Below, one piece after another: positions 9,032 through 18,497 of a stretch of 64,000 nt of DNA. The stretch covers positions 62,001 through 126,000 of the forward strand of contig NZ_LYWZ01000022.1 in NCBI RefSeq assembly GCF_001661965.1, given 5' to 3'. Positions within the stretch are counted from its first letter, which is position 1; the number at the start of each line of letters is the position of its first letter. The stretch is from Croceicoccus mobilis. GTDB lineage: Bacteria > Pseudomonadota > Alphaproteobacteria > Sphingomonadales > Sphingomonadaceae. Under the pieces are notes generated by a model that was not told the origin of the DNA, searched no databases, and saw nothing but the letters and a program-made list of their open reading frames with translations. The translations under genes and the position numbers were made by a program.

Positions 9032-9781
9032 TCAGACCATGACCATGCCGCCGTTCACATGCAGCGTCTGGCCGGTGATGTAGCCCGCTTCCTTCGACGC
9101 GAGATAGGCGACGGCAGCGCCGATATCCTCGCCCTCGCCCATGCGGCCCATCGGGATCTTGCCGTTCAAAGCCGCCTTCTGCTCGTCGGGCAGCACGTCG
9201 GTCATCGCCGTGCGAATGAAACCGGGCGCAACGCAGTTCACGGTGATGTTCCGGCTCGCCAGTTCCTGCGCGAGGCTCTTGGTCATGCCGGTCAGGCCCG
9301 CCTTCGCCGCGGCATAGTTCATCTGCCCCGGATTGCCGGTGGTGCCGACGACGCTGGTGATCGAGATCATGCGGCCGAACTTCGCCTTCATCATCGGGCG
9401 CGTGGCGGCACGCATCAGGCGGAAGGCGGAGTTGAGGTTCACCTGCATGACCGCATCCCAGTCCTCGTCCTTCATGCGCATCATCAGCCCGTCACGGGTG
9501 ATGCCGGCATTGTTGACGAGGATGTCGAGCTTGCCCAGCGTATCGATCGCGGCGGGCACGAGCTGCTCGACGCTGTCGGGGTTCGACAGGTCGCAGGTGA
9601 TCTCGACATGGTCGCCGCCCACCTCTTCGTTGAGCTGGTCGCGGAAGGCGCGAAGCTTGTCGCCATTGCTGCCCGACAGCGCAAGGCGCGCGCCCTGCGA
9701 AGCAAGGCTGCGGGCAATGCTGGAGCCGATGCCGCCGCTGGCGCCGGTGACAAGCGCGGTCATGCCGGTAAGGTCGAACAT
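9032..9781 (-). CDS. fabG: 3-oxoacyl-[ACP] reductase FabG
   Basis: A 249-residue short-chain dehydrogenase that reduces 3-oxoacyl-ACP with NADPH in fatty acid elongation. The Rossmann motif TGASGGIGSSIA is near residue 12, the NNAG motif follows (LVNNAGITRDGLMMRM), and the catalytic Ser-Tyr-Lys set lies in SITSVVGTTGNPGQMNYAAAK. The C-terminus GQTLHVNGGMVMV is typical of FabG. It lies 37 bp downstream of fabD on the same strand. acpP, which often follows fabG, is not present; an intrinsic terminator ends the unit instead. Confidence 0.95.
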   Translation of the reverse strand: MFDLTGMTALVTGASGGIGSSIARSLASQGARLALSGSNGDKLRAFRDQLNEEVGGDHVEITCDLSNPDSVEQLVPAAIDTLGKLDILVNNAGITRDGLMMRMKDEDWDAVMQVNLNSAFRLMRAATRPMMKAKFGRMISITSVVGTTGNPGQMNYAAAKAGLTGMTKSLAQELASRNITVNCVAPGFIRTAMTDVLPDEQKAALNGKIPMGRMGEGEDIGAAVAYLASKEAGYITGQTLHVNGGMVMV

Positions 9782-9818
9782 CTCTTGAATTCCTCTCGTA
9801 AAAGGGGCGCGGCGGGCC

Positions 9819-10772
9819 TTACAGGGCCTTTGCCAGCGCCTCGCAATCTTCCATGGTGACGATGGAATCGACCGCCGTATCGGTGGTCGACCGCTTGATC
9901 ATGGGGGCAAGCACCTTGCCGCCCAGCTCGACGAAATGGGTCACGCCGACATCGGCCATCGCACCCATGCTTTCGCGCCAGCGCACGCGGCCCATGACCT
10001 GTGCGACCAGCAGCTTGCGGATCTCTTCGGGGTCGGCGACGGGCTTGGCCGTGACATTGGCGAAAACCGGCAGGCGGGGTGCGGCCGGCATGGTTTCGGC
10101 AAAGGCCGCATCCATGGCAGCGGCAGCGGGTTCCATCAGCGGGCAGTGGAAGGGCGCGGACACCGGCAGCGGCACGGCGCGGCGGAAGCCCAGTTCCTTG
10201 GCCAGCTTGATCGCGCGTTCGATCGCGCCCGCATGGCCCGACAGCACGACCTGTGTCGGGTCGTTGTCATTGGCCAGCGTGCAGACTTCCTTCACGCCGG
10301 TTTCGGGATCGAGCGAGGCTTCGCTGGCCAGCTTTTCGGCATCGTCGACGCTGCCGCCCAGCAGGGCACACATCGCGCCCATGCCCACCGGCACCGCCGC
10401 CTGCATCGACTGGCCGCGCAGCTTCAAAAGGCGCGCCGTATCGGCAAGGCTGAAAGCGCCGACCGCGCACAGGGCCGAATATTCGCCAAGGCTGTGGCCC
10501 GCGACATAATCGCCCTTTTCCGTAAGCGACACGCCGAAATCCTTTTCAAGCACGCGCAAGGTCGCGATGGCATTGGCCATGATCGCGGGCTGCGCGTTTT
10601 CGGTGAGGGTCAGCGTATCCTCAGGGCCTTCCGCCATGATGGCCGAAAGCTTGGCGCCCAGCGCCTCGTCCACTTCCTCGAACACTTCGCGCGCGGCGCT
10701 GCTGGCCGCGGCTAGGTCCGTGCCCATGCCGACCTTCTGGCTGCCCTGCCCCGGAAAGACGAATGCTCGCAT
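9819..10772 (-). CDS. fabD: Malonyl-CoA:ACP transacylase FabD
   Basis: A 317-residue acyltransferase that loads malonyl groups onto ACP. Landmarks are the N-terminal FPGQGSQKVGMG, the nucleophile motif GHSLGEYSALCA, the active-site His in VSAPFHCPLM, and the C-terminal FVELGGKVLAPMIKR. An AGGAGAT ribosome binding site precedes the ATG. It lies 30 bp downstream of the ldcA-like gene and just upstream of fabG, so the three may be cotranscribed. Confidence 0.96.
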   Translation of the reverse strand: MRAFVFPGQGSQKVGMGTDLAAASSAAREVFEEVDEALGAKLSAIMAEGPEDTLTLTENAQPAIMANAIATLRVLEKDFGVSLTEKGDYVAGHSLGEYSALCAVGAFSLADTARLLKLRGQSMQAAVPVGMGAMCALLGGSVDDAEKLASEASLDPETGVKEVCTLANDNDPTQVVLSGHAGAIERAIKLAKELGFRRAVPLPVSAPFHCPLMEPAAAAMDAAFAETMPAAPRLPVFANVTAKPVADPEEIRKLLVAQVMGRVRWRESMGAMADVGVTHFVELGGKVLAPMIKRSTTDTAVDSIVTMEDCEALAKAL

Positions 10773-10802
10773 GATCTCAAATCTCCTCTTTGGGCGCGCG
10801 GG

Positions 10803-11672
10803 TTATGCTCCCGCGTCGCGCTTGCCAAGGGTGAAACCGGGAATACCCAGAGGTGATGCCCGGTCTATGGGTCCGAAAGGCACGATGGCATTGGCATGAT
10901 CGTGCCCGATATCAGCGCGGCCAAGGAACGGAATTCCCGCCTTGTGGCACCATTGCCGCGCGATCTCCTCCGCCTCCGTCCCGAAAGGGCGGTCGTTTTC
11001 GGGAACGTCGCTCACCCGCCCCAGCCGCAGGCCCGCCAGATCGCGAGGAAGCGTTTCGGACAGATGGAAGAACAGCCGGTCGATAGCATAGAGATGCTCG
11101 CTCACCTCTTCGACCAGCACGACATGGTGCGACAGGTCGGGCATCAGCGTAGTGCCCGTCAGCATCGCCAGGGTCATCAGGTTGAAAGCAACTGTCGGCG
11201 TCGCGTCCAGCCCCGCCTCAATCCCGGCGTTATCGCCCGATAGCCAGCCCAGCACGCGGGCGATCGCCTCTTCGCCGCGGCCGCGCTTTACGTCCAGCGG
11301 CATGGGTGCATGCACCGGCTGCCCGATGCCATGACGATAGAGCGCGCCCAGCAGATAGCCGCCATCCGAACTGCCGAGATAAAGCTTATGCCGCGCCGCG
11401 TCGCCCATGCGCGCCATAGCCTCGCCTGCAATCCGGTTCGAGCCATAGCCGCCGCGCGCGAACCAGACCGCATCGAAGGCGGGATCGTTGGCGCAGTCGA
11501 GCAAGGCTTCCAGCCGCATGTCGTCAGGCCCGGCAAAATGACCTTCGGCGGCGAAGCATTGCGGATGGAAATGAAGTTCCACGCCCGGAAAGCGCGCCGC
11601 GACAGCTTCCACCGGCGCGACCAGTTCGCGCGGGAATGAGGCAGACGGTGCACAGATGGCGACGCGGATCAT
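10803..11672 (-). CDS. LD-carboxypeptidase, S66 family (LdcA-like)
   Basis: A 289-residue cytoplasmic serine peptidase. LdcA enzymes remove the terminal D-Ala from the murein tetrapeptide, giving the tripeptide used in peptidoglycan recycling. S66 landmarks are present: ARGGYGSNR, a GSSD motif in the place of the usual G-S-D nucleophile motif, FNLMTLAMLTGT, VEEVSEHLYAIDR (acid region) and IGHDHANAIVPFG (the His region). The start at 11672 gives MIRVAICAPS, the normal family N-terminus; a longer in-frame reading overlaps the divergent Mur-ligase gene. The neighbouring Mur ligase supports a recycling role. Confidence 0.85.
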   Translation of the reverse strand: MIRVAICAPSASFPRELVAPVEAVAARFPGVELHFHPQCFAAEGHFAGPDDMRLEALLDCANDPAFDAVWFARGGYGSNRIAGEAMARMGDAARHKLYLGSSDGGYLLGALYRHGIGQPVHAPMPLDVKRGRGEEAIARVLGWLSGDNAGIEAGLDATPTVAFNLMTLAMLTGTTLMPDLSHHVVLVEEVSEHLYAIDRLFFHLSETLPRDLAGLRLGRVSDVPENDRPFGTEAEEIARQWCHKAGIPFLGRADIGHDHANAIVPFGPIDRASPLGIPGFTLGKRDAGA

Positions 11673-11739
11673 GAAAAGCGGTGCTAGGCCGCCCGGCGTG
11701 GATTGCCAAGCGCGAGCCGCCCTTATAGCCACAGACGCA

Positions 11740-13167
11740 ATGAGCGAGACCGATCTTTCCGCGCTGCTTGGGCGCCCCTTCTTTTTCTGTGGCATTGGCG
11801 GTTCGGGGATGCTTCCCCTCGCCTGCATCCTGCGCGGACGCGGGGCGGAGGTCGCCGGATCGGACCGCAGCCGCGACCAGGGCCGCTTTGCCGAGAAATT
11901 CGCATGGCTGGAAGCGCAGGGCATCACCCTCTTCCCGCAGGACGGCAGCGGCATCGCCAGCGCCGATCAGGTGCTGGTCGCCAGCGCCGCGATCGAAGAC
12001 ACCGTGCCCGAGGTGGCGCAGGCGAAGGCGCTGGGCTGTGCGCGCATGAGCCGGGCAGAGCTGCTATCCACCCTGTTCAACGATGCGGGCACGCGCATCG
12101 CCATCGGCGGGACCAGCGGCAAATCCACCGTGACCGGCATGACCGGCTGGATCATGACGCAGGCGGGTCGCGACCCGACGATCATGAACGGCGCGGTGAT
12201 GAAGAATTTCACCGGCGCGGAAATGCCCTTCGCCAGCGCGAGGGTCGGCAGCCGGGGCGGCGCATTCGTGTCGGAGGTCGATGAGAGCGACGGCTCCATC
12301 GCGCTATATCGGCCCAGTGTCGCGGTGCTGTTGAACGTCACGCTCGACCATAAGAGCATGGATGACCTGCGCGCCCTGTTCGGCGATTACCTTGCCGCAT
12401 CGGATGTGGCCGTGGTCAATGCCGATGACGCAGAAGCCGCCGCCCTGTCCGTCAACGCGAAATCTCTGGTCACTTACGGGATCGAAGCAGCCGATGCGCG
12501 CATCGGCATCGAACCGGGCAGCATCGTCGAAAGCGCGACTGGCATCGCCGCGACCGCGCTGGACCGGGAGGCAGGGACCAGCGCCGAAATCGCGCTGAAA
12601 GTGCCCGGCATGCATAACCTCTCCAACGCGCTGGCGGCCATCGGCGCGGCGGTTGCGGCAGGCGTCGAATTCGCGGCAGCGGTCGAAGCCGTGGGATCGT
12701 TCGAAGGCCTCGCCCGCCGTTTCGACATCATCGGCACCAGCACGGCTGGCGTGACCGTGATCGACGATTTCGGTCACAACCCCGACAAGGTGCGCGCCAC
12801 CTTGCGCACGCTGCGCGCACATGAAGGTCGCGTCATCGCCTTTTTCCAGCCGCACGGTTTCGGCCCCTTGAAACAGATGGGCCGCGAACTGGCTGAGGTC
12901 TTTGCCGAGGAATTGACCGACGAGGACCGCGTTGTCCTGTGCGACCCGGTCTATTTCGGCGGCACGGTGGATCGCAGCGTCGGCAGCAGCGATCTGGCCC
13001 AATGGATCCGCGATGCCGGGAAAGAGGCGGACCACATTCCCAGCCGCGACGAATGCGGCGCCCATATCGTGGAAATCGCGAAGGCGGGCGACCGCATCGT
13101 GGTCATGGGTGCGCGCGACGACAGCCTTTCCGCCTTCGCGCGCACCATTTTGCAGCAGTTGGGCTGA
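11740..13167 (+). CDS. Mur ligase family protein, MurC/Mpl-like (candidate murein tripeptide ligase)
   Basis: A 475-residue ATP-dependent Mur ligase. The N-terminal nucleotide-sugar domain reads FFFCGIGGSGMLPLACIL, the P-loop is GGTSGKST (about residues 123-130), SEVDESDGS resembles the MurC/Mpl central motif, and a C-terminal domain carries VIDDFGHNPDKVRATL. Mpl joins recycled L-Ala-gamma-D-Glu-meso-DAP to UDP-MurNAc. The true murC lies at 62444, so this is a paralogue, and its position 67 bp from a divergent ldcA-like gene fits Mpl. The P-loop differs from the usual GTHGKTTT seen in the window's own MurC, so a distinct subfamily is possible. The start at 11740 gives a normal N-terminus (MSETDLSALLG). 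Confidence 0.75.
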   Translation: MSETDLSALLGRPFFFCGIGGSGMLPLACILRGRGAEVAGSDRSRDQGRFAEKFAWLEAQGITLFPQDGSGIASADQVLVASAAIEDTVPEVAQAKALGCARMSRAELLSTLFNDAGTRIAIGGTSGKSTVTGMTGWIMTQAGRDPTIMNGAVMKNFTGAEMPFASARVGSRGGAFVSEVDESDGSIALYRPSVAVLLNVTLDHKSMDDLRALFGDYLAASDVAVVNADDAEAAALSVNAKSLVTYGIEAADARIGIEPGSIVESATGIAATALDREAGTSAEIALKVPGMHNLSNALAAIGAAVAAGVEFAAAVEAVGSFEGLARRFDIIGTSTAGVTVIDDFGHNPDKVRATLRTLRAHEGRVIAFFQPHGFGPLKQMGRELAEVFAEELTDEDRVVLCDPVYFGGTVDRSVGSSDLAQWIRDAGKEADHIPSRDECGAHIVEIAKAGDRIVVMGARDDSLSAFARTILQQLG

Positions 13168-13170
13168 CGC

Positions 13171-14880
13171 TTATTCCGCCGCTTCGGCCGGAGCAGGAGC
13201 GCGGGGGCCTTCGGGGTCGAACTTGTCGCCGAAGTAATTGCCTTCGTACCACATCGGGCGGGCATCCGCGTTCGCGGTCAGCTTCACGATCTCATAATTG
13301 AGCAGCGCGAACTTGCGTGCCGATTCCCAGTTGAGCGGCTGCGACAGATCGTCGCCGGGACCATGGTAATCGGTCTTGAGGAAGTTGGTGAAGGCTTCCT
13401 TGCCGCCGTTCTCCACCCCGCTCATCAGGAACAGCGCGGGCACGCCTTCCTTGACGAAGCTGTAGTGATCGGAACGCACGAACAGGTTTTCATCCGGCAG
13501 GAAGTCGGGCGTCACACCAATGCCGGTGGCAGCGCCCGCTGCGGCCAGCGTTTCACCCATGGTCGAATTTTCCGCGCCAAAGCCAACGACATCGTCCATG
13601 TCGTAAAGCAGCACCGGCATGTCGAAATTGACGACGCCAACCGGCTCGCCATCTTCGCGCACCCAGTATTTCGCCATATATTCCGAACCCAGCAGGCCCT
13701 TTTCCTCACCGGTCAGGGCGACGAACAGGATCGGGCGGCGCGGGGCGGTGGGATTTTCGGCGATCACGCGCGCGACTTCCAGCATGGTCGCAACGCCCGC
13801 GGCATTGTCGAGAGCGCCATTGTAGATCGTGTCCTTCGGCTCGCCGTCTTCGTCCTCGCCCGCTTCCCACAGGTGGTTGCCGACATGGTCGAGGTGGGCG
13901 CTCATCACGACATACTGGTCGGCAAGCTGCGGATCGGAACCGGGGAGCACGGCGACGACATTGGCGCTCGTCACCTCTTCCCACTCGCTGACGGCCTTGA
14001 CCTTCACCTCGCCCGGAATGACGAAGCCGGTCGGGCGCACGGCATCTTCCTCTTCGCTTTCATAAGCGTCGAGAAGGGCGGAAAGATCATGGCCGGAGCT
14101 ATCGACCAGATCTGCTGCCGCTTCGGGCGATAGATAGGTCGAGAACTTGAGGTTCGGCGCATCGACGACAACCGTGCCATCGGGCGCGACCCACTTCTCG
14201 GCATGCCCCTCGATATAGCCGACCAGCTTTTCGAACGGCAGACTTTCCATCGCGCTTTTCGAACGGATCGAGATCATGCCGACCGCGCCCATGTCGCTGG
14301 CGACCTTGGTCTTGCCGCGCGACAGCGTGGCGGCGACATCGCCGGGAACGCCCTTGGGCGCGCCCGAGACGACGACCACGACCTTGCCCTTCACGTCGAG
14401 GCCAGCGTAATCGTCAATGCCGTTTTCGGGGCTGTGAATGCCCTGCCCGACAAAGACCATCGGCGCGCTCATGTCGATCAGCTGATCGGTGAAGCTGGCG
14501 CCGGTGATGAAGTCGGTTTTCAGCTCCAGTTCCTTCGCCTTGCCGTCCTGCACGATGGCAAGCGTCGATTCGGCAGGCGATGCCTTGCGAAAGGTGATGT
14601 CTTGCATCCACTTGCCATCCACGCCCGGCGTCAGCCCCATGGCGCGATAGCGCGATGCGACATAGGCGGCGGCGATATCGTAATATTCGCTGCCCGTGTC
14701 ACGACCCTGCAGCAGGTCGTCGGCCAGGAACTGGACGGTCGCCTCGATCTGGTCGGCGCTGATTTCGCGCGCGGCTGGGTCGGCCTTTTCAGCAGGCGAC
14801 TGGCCCGGAGCGTCGGCGTAAGCGGTAAGCGGCGAAAGTGCACAGCCGGCAAGGGCTGCGGCGACAAGCAGTTTGCGCAT
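13171..14880 (-). CDS. Secreted M28 family zinc aminopeptidase
   Basis: A 569-residue exported metallopeptidase with a signal peptide starting MRKLLVAAALAGCALS. A protease-associated (PA) type insert lies in the first half. The M28 zinc ligands are visible in order: SAHLDHVG (His), GALDNAAG (Asp), LTGEEKGLLGS (Glu), NFDMPV (Asp) and SDHYSF (His). It should remove N-terminal residues from peptides in the periplasm or outside the cell. It ends 3 bp from the convergent Mur-ligase gene. The start at 14880 places the signal peptide first; an upstream in-frame start at 14922 would prefix it with an unlikely charged stretch. Confidence 0.9.
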   Translation of the reverse strand: MRKLLVAAALAGCALSPLTAYADAPGQSPAEKADPAAREISADQIEATVQFLADDLLQGRDTGSEYYDIAAAYVASRYRAMGLTPGVDGKWMQDITFRKASPAESTLAIVQDGKAKELELKTDFITGASFTDQLIDMSAPMVFVGQGIHSPENGIDDYAGLDVKGKVVVVVSGAPKGVPGDVAATLSRGKTKVASDMGAVGMISIRSKSAMESLPFEKLVGYIEGHAEKWVAPDGTVVVDAPNLKFSTYLSPEAAADLVDSSGHDLSALLDAYESEEEDAVRPTGFVIPGEVKVKAVSEWEEVTSANVVAVLPGSDPQLADQYVVMSAHLDHVGNHLWEAGEDEDGEPKDTIYNGALDNAAGVATMLEVARVIAENPTAPRRPILFVALTGEEKGLLGSEYMAKYWVREDGEPVGVVNFDMPVLLYDMDDVVGFGAENSTMGETLAAAGAATGIGVTPDFLPDENLFVRSDHYSFVKEGVPALFLMSGVENGGKEAFTNFLKTDYHGPGDDLSQPLNWESARKFALLNYEIVKLTANADARPMWYEGNYFGDKFDPEGPRAPAPAEAAE

Positions 14881-14922
14881 CGTTTCTAAAATATCCTCAT
14901 GCGGGCAGGCATGCCCCTCCAA

Positions 14923-16275
14923 TCATGCCCTCGATGTAGCAGGATTGGTTTCGCTGGCAACCAATGGCGTTTCGCGGCGGATCGGAAATATTCGCATATA
15001 GGTAAGGCAGCGCCACAGCCATTCGAGCGGGCCGAAGCGGAATCGGGCCAGCCAGGGGCGCGACCATGCCAGCATGATCGCAATGCCGCCAAACGCGAAA
15101 AGAAACAGGGGCACCCGGTTCCACATGCCGTAAAGGCCCAGCCCCCAGCTTAGAAAGACGATGCCCATCATGACGCTGCTCATGATGTAATTGGTGAAAG
15201 CCATTCGCCCAGCCGCGGCCAGCCGCTGCCCGAAACCCGACCGCATCAGCGCAGGGGTCCATGCGACGAACAGCGCCGCCATGCCGATGATCATGGGCAG
15301 GCGCAAAAGCGGCGTGGGTGCGAACTGGACAAAGAACATCACGCCCGGCGCATGGGCATATTCCACCGCCATCCATGCGAGCGGCGCGGTCAGCACGGCT
15401 CCCAATGCGATGCCGCTCCACCCCCAGGCGAGTATGCGCCGCTTTTCCCATGTGCCGGCAAAGAAGCCCATGCGCAGCAGCGCCGCGCCGATGAACATCA
15501 TGCCGACATAGCCCATCGTCGCAGGCGGATTCAGCAAGCGCGTCCACACCGGGCGGATTTCGTGACGCCATGCGACCATGCCGAGGAACCCGGCTTCGGC
15601 GCGCTGCTCGCTTGCGGTCAGAAGCCGCTCTCTCTCCTTCGCCATTTCCGCATCATATTCGGCGCGCGCTTCCGACCCCGCAGGGGCGGAAAGCGCCTCA
15701 AGCGTTTCGCCCGGCCACAGGGCGAAGCTGCCGCCGACCGAAATGAAGGCGGTGATGAAAAGGCCGAGCGGCATCAATATCTTGGGCTTGATGCGGATGA
15801 AGGGCAGCGCGATCAGCCCCGCCAGCGCGTAATCGAGAAGAATGTCGCCGATGAAAAGCAGGTAGAAATGCACCACCCCGAACAGGGCGAGCCACAACAA
15901 ACGCCGCAGCTGCAGCCCATAGGCCGATGACCAATTGCGGTCCCTTAGCGCCCTGCCGACGAATATCGCCATGCCGGTGCCGAACAAGAGCGCGAAAAGC
16001 CCGCGCAGCTTGCCGTCGATCAGCATGTACTGGAAGATCCAGCCCGCCTCCTCCAGCGGGTTGTAGTCGATCAGGATGCCGGTGAAATAATAGGGGCCGG
16101 GCCGCGCGAAGCTGACGAGATTGGGCAGCAATATGCCCAGCACCGCAAAGCCTCGCACGAGATCGAGGCTGGTCAGCCGCGCCTCCGCCTGATCGGGCGT
16201 GCGCGCCGCAATCTCGCCCTGATCGTCGGTCCTGGTCGACGCCTGTTCGGCGTCGATCGGTATTGCAGTGCCCAT
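14923..16275 (-). CDS. DUF418 domain-containing multi-pass membrane protein
   Basis: A 450-residue integral membrane protein. The family signature SLDLVRGFAVLGILLPN starts its first membrane segment. Further features are a KLRGLFALLFGTGM segment, many hydrophobic helices, and a C-terminal DUF418-like part ending GPLEWLWRCLTYMRIFPIRR. The function of DUF418 proteins is poorly defined; some are placed in transport or cell-envelope roles. The start at 16275 follows a GGGGGGA ribosome binding site. The gene lies 42 bp upstream of the M28 peptidase on the same strand, so the two may be cotranscribed. Confidence 0.85.
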   Translation of the reverse strand: MGTAIPIDAEQASTRTDDQGEIAARTPDQAEARLTSLDLVRGFAVLGILLPNLVSFARPGPYYFTGILIDYNPLEEAGWIFQYMLIDGKLRGLFALLFGTGMAIFVGRALRDRNWSSAYGLQLRRLLWLALFGVVHFYLLFIGDILLDYALAGLIALPFIRIKPKILMPLGLFITAFISVGGSFALWPGETLEALSAPAGSEARAEYDAEMAKERERLLTASEQRAEAGFLGMVAWRHEIRPVWTRLLNPPATMGYVGMMFIGAALLRMGFFAGTWEKRRILAWGWSGIALGAVLTAPLAWMAVEYAHAPGVMFFVQFAPTPLLRLPMIIGMAALFVAWTPALMRSGFGQRLAAAGRMAFTNYIMSSVMMGIVFLSWGLGLYGMWNRVPLFLFAFGGIAIMLAWSRPWLARFRFGPLEWLWRCLTYMRIFPIRRETPLVASETNPATSRA

Positions 16276-16409
16276 TGCCTGATCCCCCCACAGGATTGCC
16301 GCAAACGCGACTCGATGCGGCGCGGGACAGTAACAGGCTTTGGAAAAAGGCGATAATCCCGGGCCGCGCGACAGGCAGCCCCGGATCATCGCCTTGCCTC
16401 AGGTGAATG

Positions 16410-16928
16410 TCAGCCCAGCGATTTCGCCAGGATCACCAGCGAGGGATCGCCCTCGAACGCGCGGGCCTCGAAACCCTTTTCGCGTTCCAGTTCGATCGCG
16501 GCGTGGTTTTCCTTGTCCTCGATCGCGATGACTTCCTTCATGCCGCGTTCGCGCGCCGCCTTGCCCAGCACGTCGAGCATCGCCCAGCCCACGCCGCGCC
16601 CCTTGTAGTCGGAGCGGACCGAGACCGCGATCTCGCCCACTTCCATCTTGGTATCGCCCGCCAGCAGCGCCGATGCGACCAGCGCGCCATTCGCGGTGTC
16701 GAAGGCGAGGAAGTTTTCGGTCTTCCAGTGATCGACCGCGACCATCGGGGCGATCTGGTACTGGCCCACGTGCTCCTTCGCATTGAGGAAGCGGAAGCGG
16801 CGATCTTCGGCACTGACATTGTCGAAGAGGTCTTCCAGAAGCACCGCATCGCCCGGTTCGACAGGGCGCACGGTCAGCTGCACCGCATCGCGGGTCGTCA
16901 CCATCATTTCGTCCATCGTCGTCACCAT
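16410..16928 (-). CDS. GNAT family N-acetyltransferase
   Basis: About 172 residues with the GNAT acetyl-CoA-binding pattern VSVRSDYKGRGVGWAMLDVL and the C-terminal segment EREKGFEARAFEGDP. The upstream part LTVRPVEPGDAVLLEDLF is the usual GNAT first strand and helix. The substrate is unknown; close relatives are often annotated only as acetyltransferases or as the C-terminal domain of larger acyl-CoA synthetases. GGAG sits seven bases before the ATG at 16928, which is preferred over the ATG two codons earlier (16934), where the spacing is too short. Confidence 0.8.
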   Translation of the reverse strand: MVTTMDEMMVTTRDAVQLTVRPVEPGDAVLLEDLFDNVSAEDRRFRFLNAKEHVGQYQIAPMVAVDHWKTENFLAFDTANGALVASALLAGDTKMEVGEIAVSVRSDYKGRGVGWAMLDVLGKAARERGMKEVIAIEDKENHAAIELEREKGFEARAFEGDPSLVILAKSLG

Positions 16929-17257
16929 TTTCATGCTCCGGTCTCAAACCTTGTCGCGCATGGAAACGTCCACCGCGTTCAACAGGCCCTCTCCTAGAAT
17001 ATCCGGCCGCCCCGCTATTTGACCGAGAGCAAGAAAGCGAGCGATGCGGCTTGCGAAGCAAGGCCCGAAGGTTGCAATCAGTGCAATTGGGCCATCGTCG
17101 TATGTGCTTCGCCCTTGCAATTTGGCCGGGAATCGGTATGGGGCGCCCTTCCCTGCGGTTCGCCAGACGCACGGCCGGGAAAACGAAGAAGGCCGGAGGG
17201 GCCCCGCCATGGTGGCGGTGTGCCAGCCGATCGGCATACAGATGAAGGAACGAGCGC
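16929..17257. other. 329-bp divergent region and leader of the ribosomal protein operon
   Basis: No gene is supported here. The stretch must hold the promoter(s) of rpsF-rpsR-rplI. Possible sigma-70 hexamers (TTGACC at 17019, TTGCAA at 17115) are weak. A GC-rich hairpin (CCGCCA/TGGCGG) sits about 45 bp before the rpsF start. A leader bound by S6-S18 is known in other bacteria; I cannot confirm one here. Confidence 0.35.
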
Positions 17258-17614
17258 ATGCCGCTTTACGAGCATGTGTTCCTCGCCCGTCAGGACCTGA
17301 GCCAGGCTCAGGTCGACGCGCTTGCGAACACCGCGACCGAGATCGTCGAAGCCAATGAGGGCAAGGTCGTCAAGACCGAGACCTGGGGCCTCAAGAACCT
17401 CGCATACAAGATTCAGCGCAACCGCAAGGCTCACTACGTGATGCTTAACATCGACGCGCCCGCCGGCACCGTCGAGGAGCTGGAGCGCCAGACCCGCATC
17501 AACGAAGACGTCATCCGCTACATGACCATCAAGGTCGAAGAGCTGGAAGGCGGCCCGTCGGTGATGATGCGCAAGAACGACCGCGATCGCCGCGGCCGCA
17601 AGGGAGATCGCTAA
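17258..17614 (+). CDS. rpsF: 30S ribosomal protein S6
   Basis: A 118-residue protein starting [20 protein letters not shown], with the S6 core [22 protein letters not shown] and a basic C-terminal tail [15 protein letters not shown]6 forms a heterodimer with S18 on the platform of the small subunit. A GAAGGAACG ribosome binding site precedes the ATG. It is the first gene of rpsF-rpsR-rplI, with only 1 bp before rpsR. Confidence 0.98.
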   Translation: MPLYEHVFLARQDLSQAQVDALANTATEIVEANEGKVVKTETWGLKNLAYKIQRNRKAHYVMLNIDAPAGTVEELERQTRINEDVIRYMTIKVEELEGGPSVMMRKNDRDRRGRKGDR

Positions 17615-17615
17615 G

Positions 17616-17840
17616 ATGGCCCGTCCGTTTTTCCGCCGCCGCAAGAGCTGCCCGTTCTCTGCCAAGAACGCGCCCGCGATCGACTACAAGGACGTGCGCC
17701 TGCTGCAGGGCTTCATGTCCGAGCGTGGCAAGATCGTGCCTTCGCGCATCACCGCCGTCTCCGCCAAGAAGCAGCGCGAGCTGTCGAAGGCGATCAAGCG
17801 CGCACGCCACATCGGCCTGCTGCCCTACATCGTTAAGTAA
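17616..17840 (+). CDS. rpsR: 30S ribosomal protein S18
   Basis: A 74-residue protein with the S18 pattern [39 protein letters not shown] and the C-terminus [12 protein letters not shown]. It binds S6 and 16S rRNA in the platform. It is tightly spaced between rpsF and rplI (1 bp and 13 bp), as expected for stoichiometric expression. The AGGAGG ribosome binding site of rplI overlaps its end. Confidence 0.98.
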   Translation: MARPFFRRRKSCPFSAKNAPAIDYKDVRLLQGFMSERGKIVPSRITAVSAKKQRELSKAIKRARHIGLLPYIVK

Positions 17841-17853
17841 GGAGGGATAACCC

Positions 17854-18468
17854 ATGGACATCATCCTCCTGGAGCGCATCGAGAAGCTCGGCACCATTGG
17901 TGACGTCGTGACCGTCAAGGACGGCTACGCCCGCAACTTCCTGCTGCCCAACAAGAAGGCCCTTCGCGCCAATGCGGCGAACAAGAAGGTCTTCGAAGCC
18001 AACCGCGAACGCCTCGAGGCTGAAAACGCCGAGAAGCGCACCGAAGCCGAAAAGCAGGGCGAAAAGGTCGCCGGCACCGAGATCGTCCTGATCCGTGCCT
18101 CGTCCAACGCCGGTCAGCTTTACGGTTCGGTCAGCGTCCGCGACATCACCGTTGCCCTTAACGAAAAGGGCCACGACATCGACAAGAAGCAGGTCGTCCT
18201 CAGCCACCCGATCAAGACGATCGGCATGTTCGACGTGACCATCGCGCTGCACCCCGAAGTGCATGTCACGATCAAGGCGAACGTGGCCCGCAGCGACGAC
18301 GAAGCAGAGCTTCAGTCCGAAGGCGTCGACGTCCTTGCCGCGATGTTCGAGGAAGAGTCGGCCGAACAGACCGGCTTCACCGAAGAGCGTGACCCCAACG
18401 CAGAGCCCGGCGACATTGCCGAGTTGAGCGAAGGCGAAGAAGAAGCTTCGGACGAAGAGCAGGCCTGA
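17854..18468 (+). CDS. rplI: 50S ribosomal protein L9 with acidic C-terminal tail
   Basis: A 204-residue protein. The N-domain [20 protein letters not shown] and [16 protein letters not shown] is standard L9, followed by the long connecting helix and the C-domain. Compared with the about 149-residue enterobacterial protein it has an additional tail of about 40 residues that is rich in Glu and Asp ([20 protein letters not shown]), a common feature in alphaproteobacteria. L9 binds 23S rRNA near the L1 stalk and helps maintain the reading frame. It is the last gene of the operon, followed by a strong terminator. Confidence 0.97.
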   Translation: MDIILLERIEKLGTIGDVVTVKDGYARNFLLPNKKALRANAANKKVFEANRERLEAENAEKRTEAEKQGEKVAGTEIVLIRASSNAGQLYGSVSVRDITVALNEKGHDIDKKQVVLSHPIKTIGMFDVTIALHPEVHVTIKANVARSDDEAELQSEGVDVLAAMFEEESAEQTGFTEERDPNAEPGDIAELSEGEEEASDEEQA

Positions 18469-18497
18469 TTTTTCAAGCGCTTGCACCAAAGCAAAAG

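Noticed and set aside
17854-18468. Acidic C-terminal extension of L9 as a novelty
   Set aside because: An extended acidic L9 tail is common in alphaproteobacteria.
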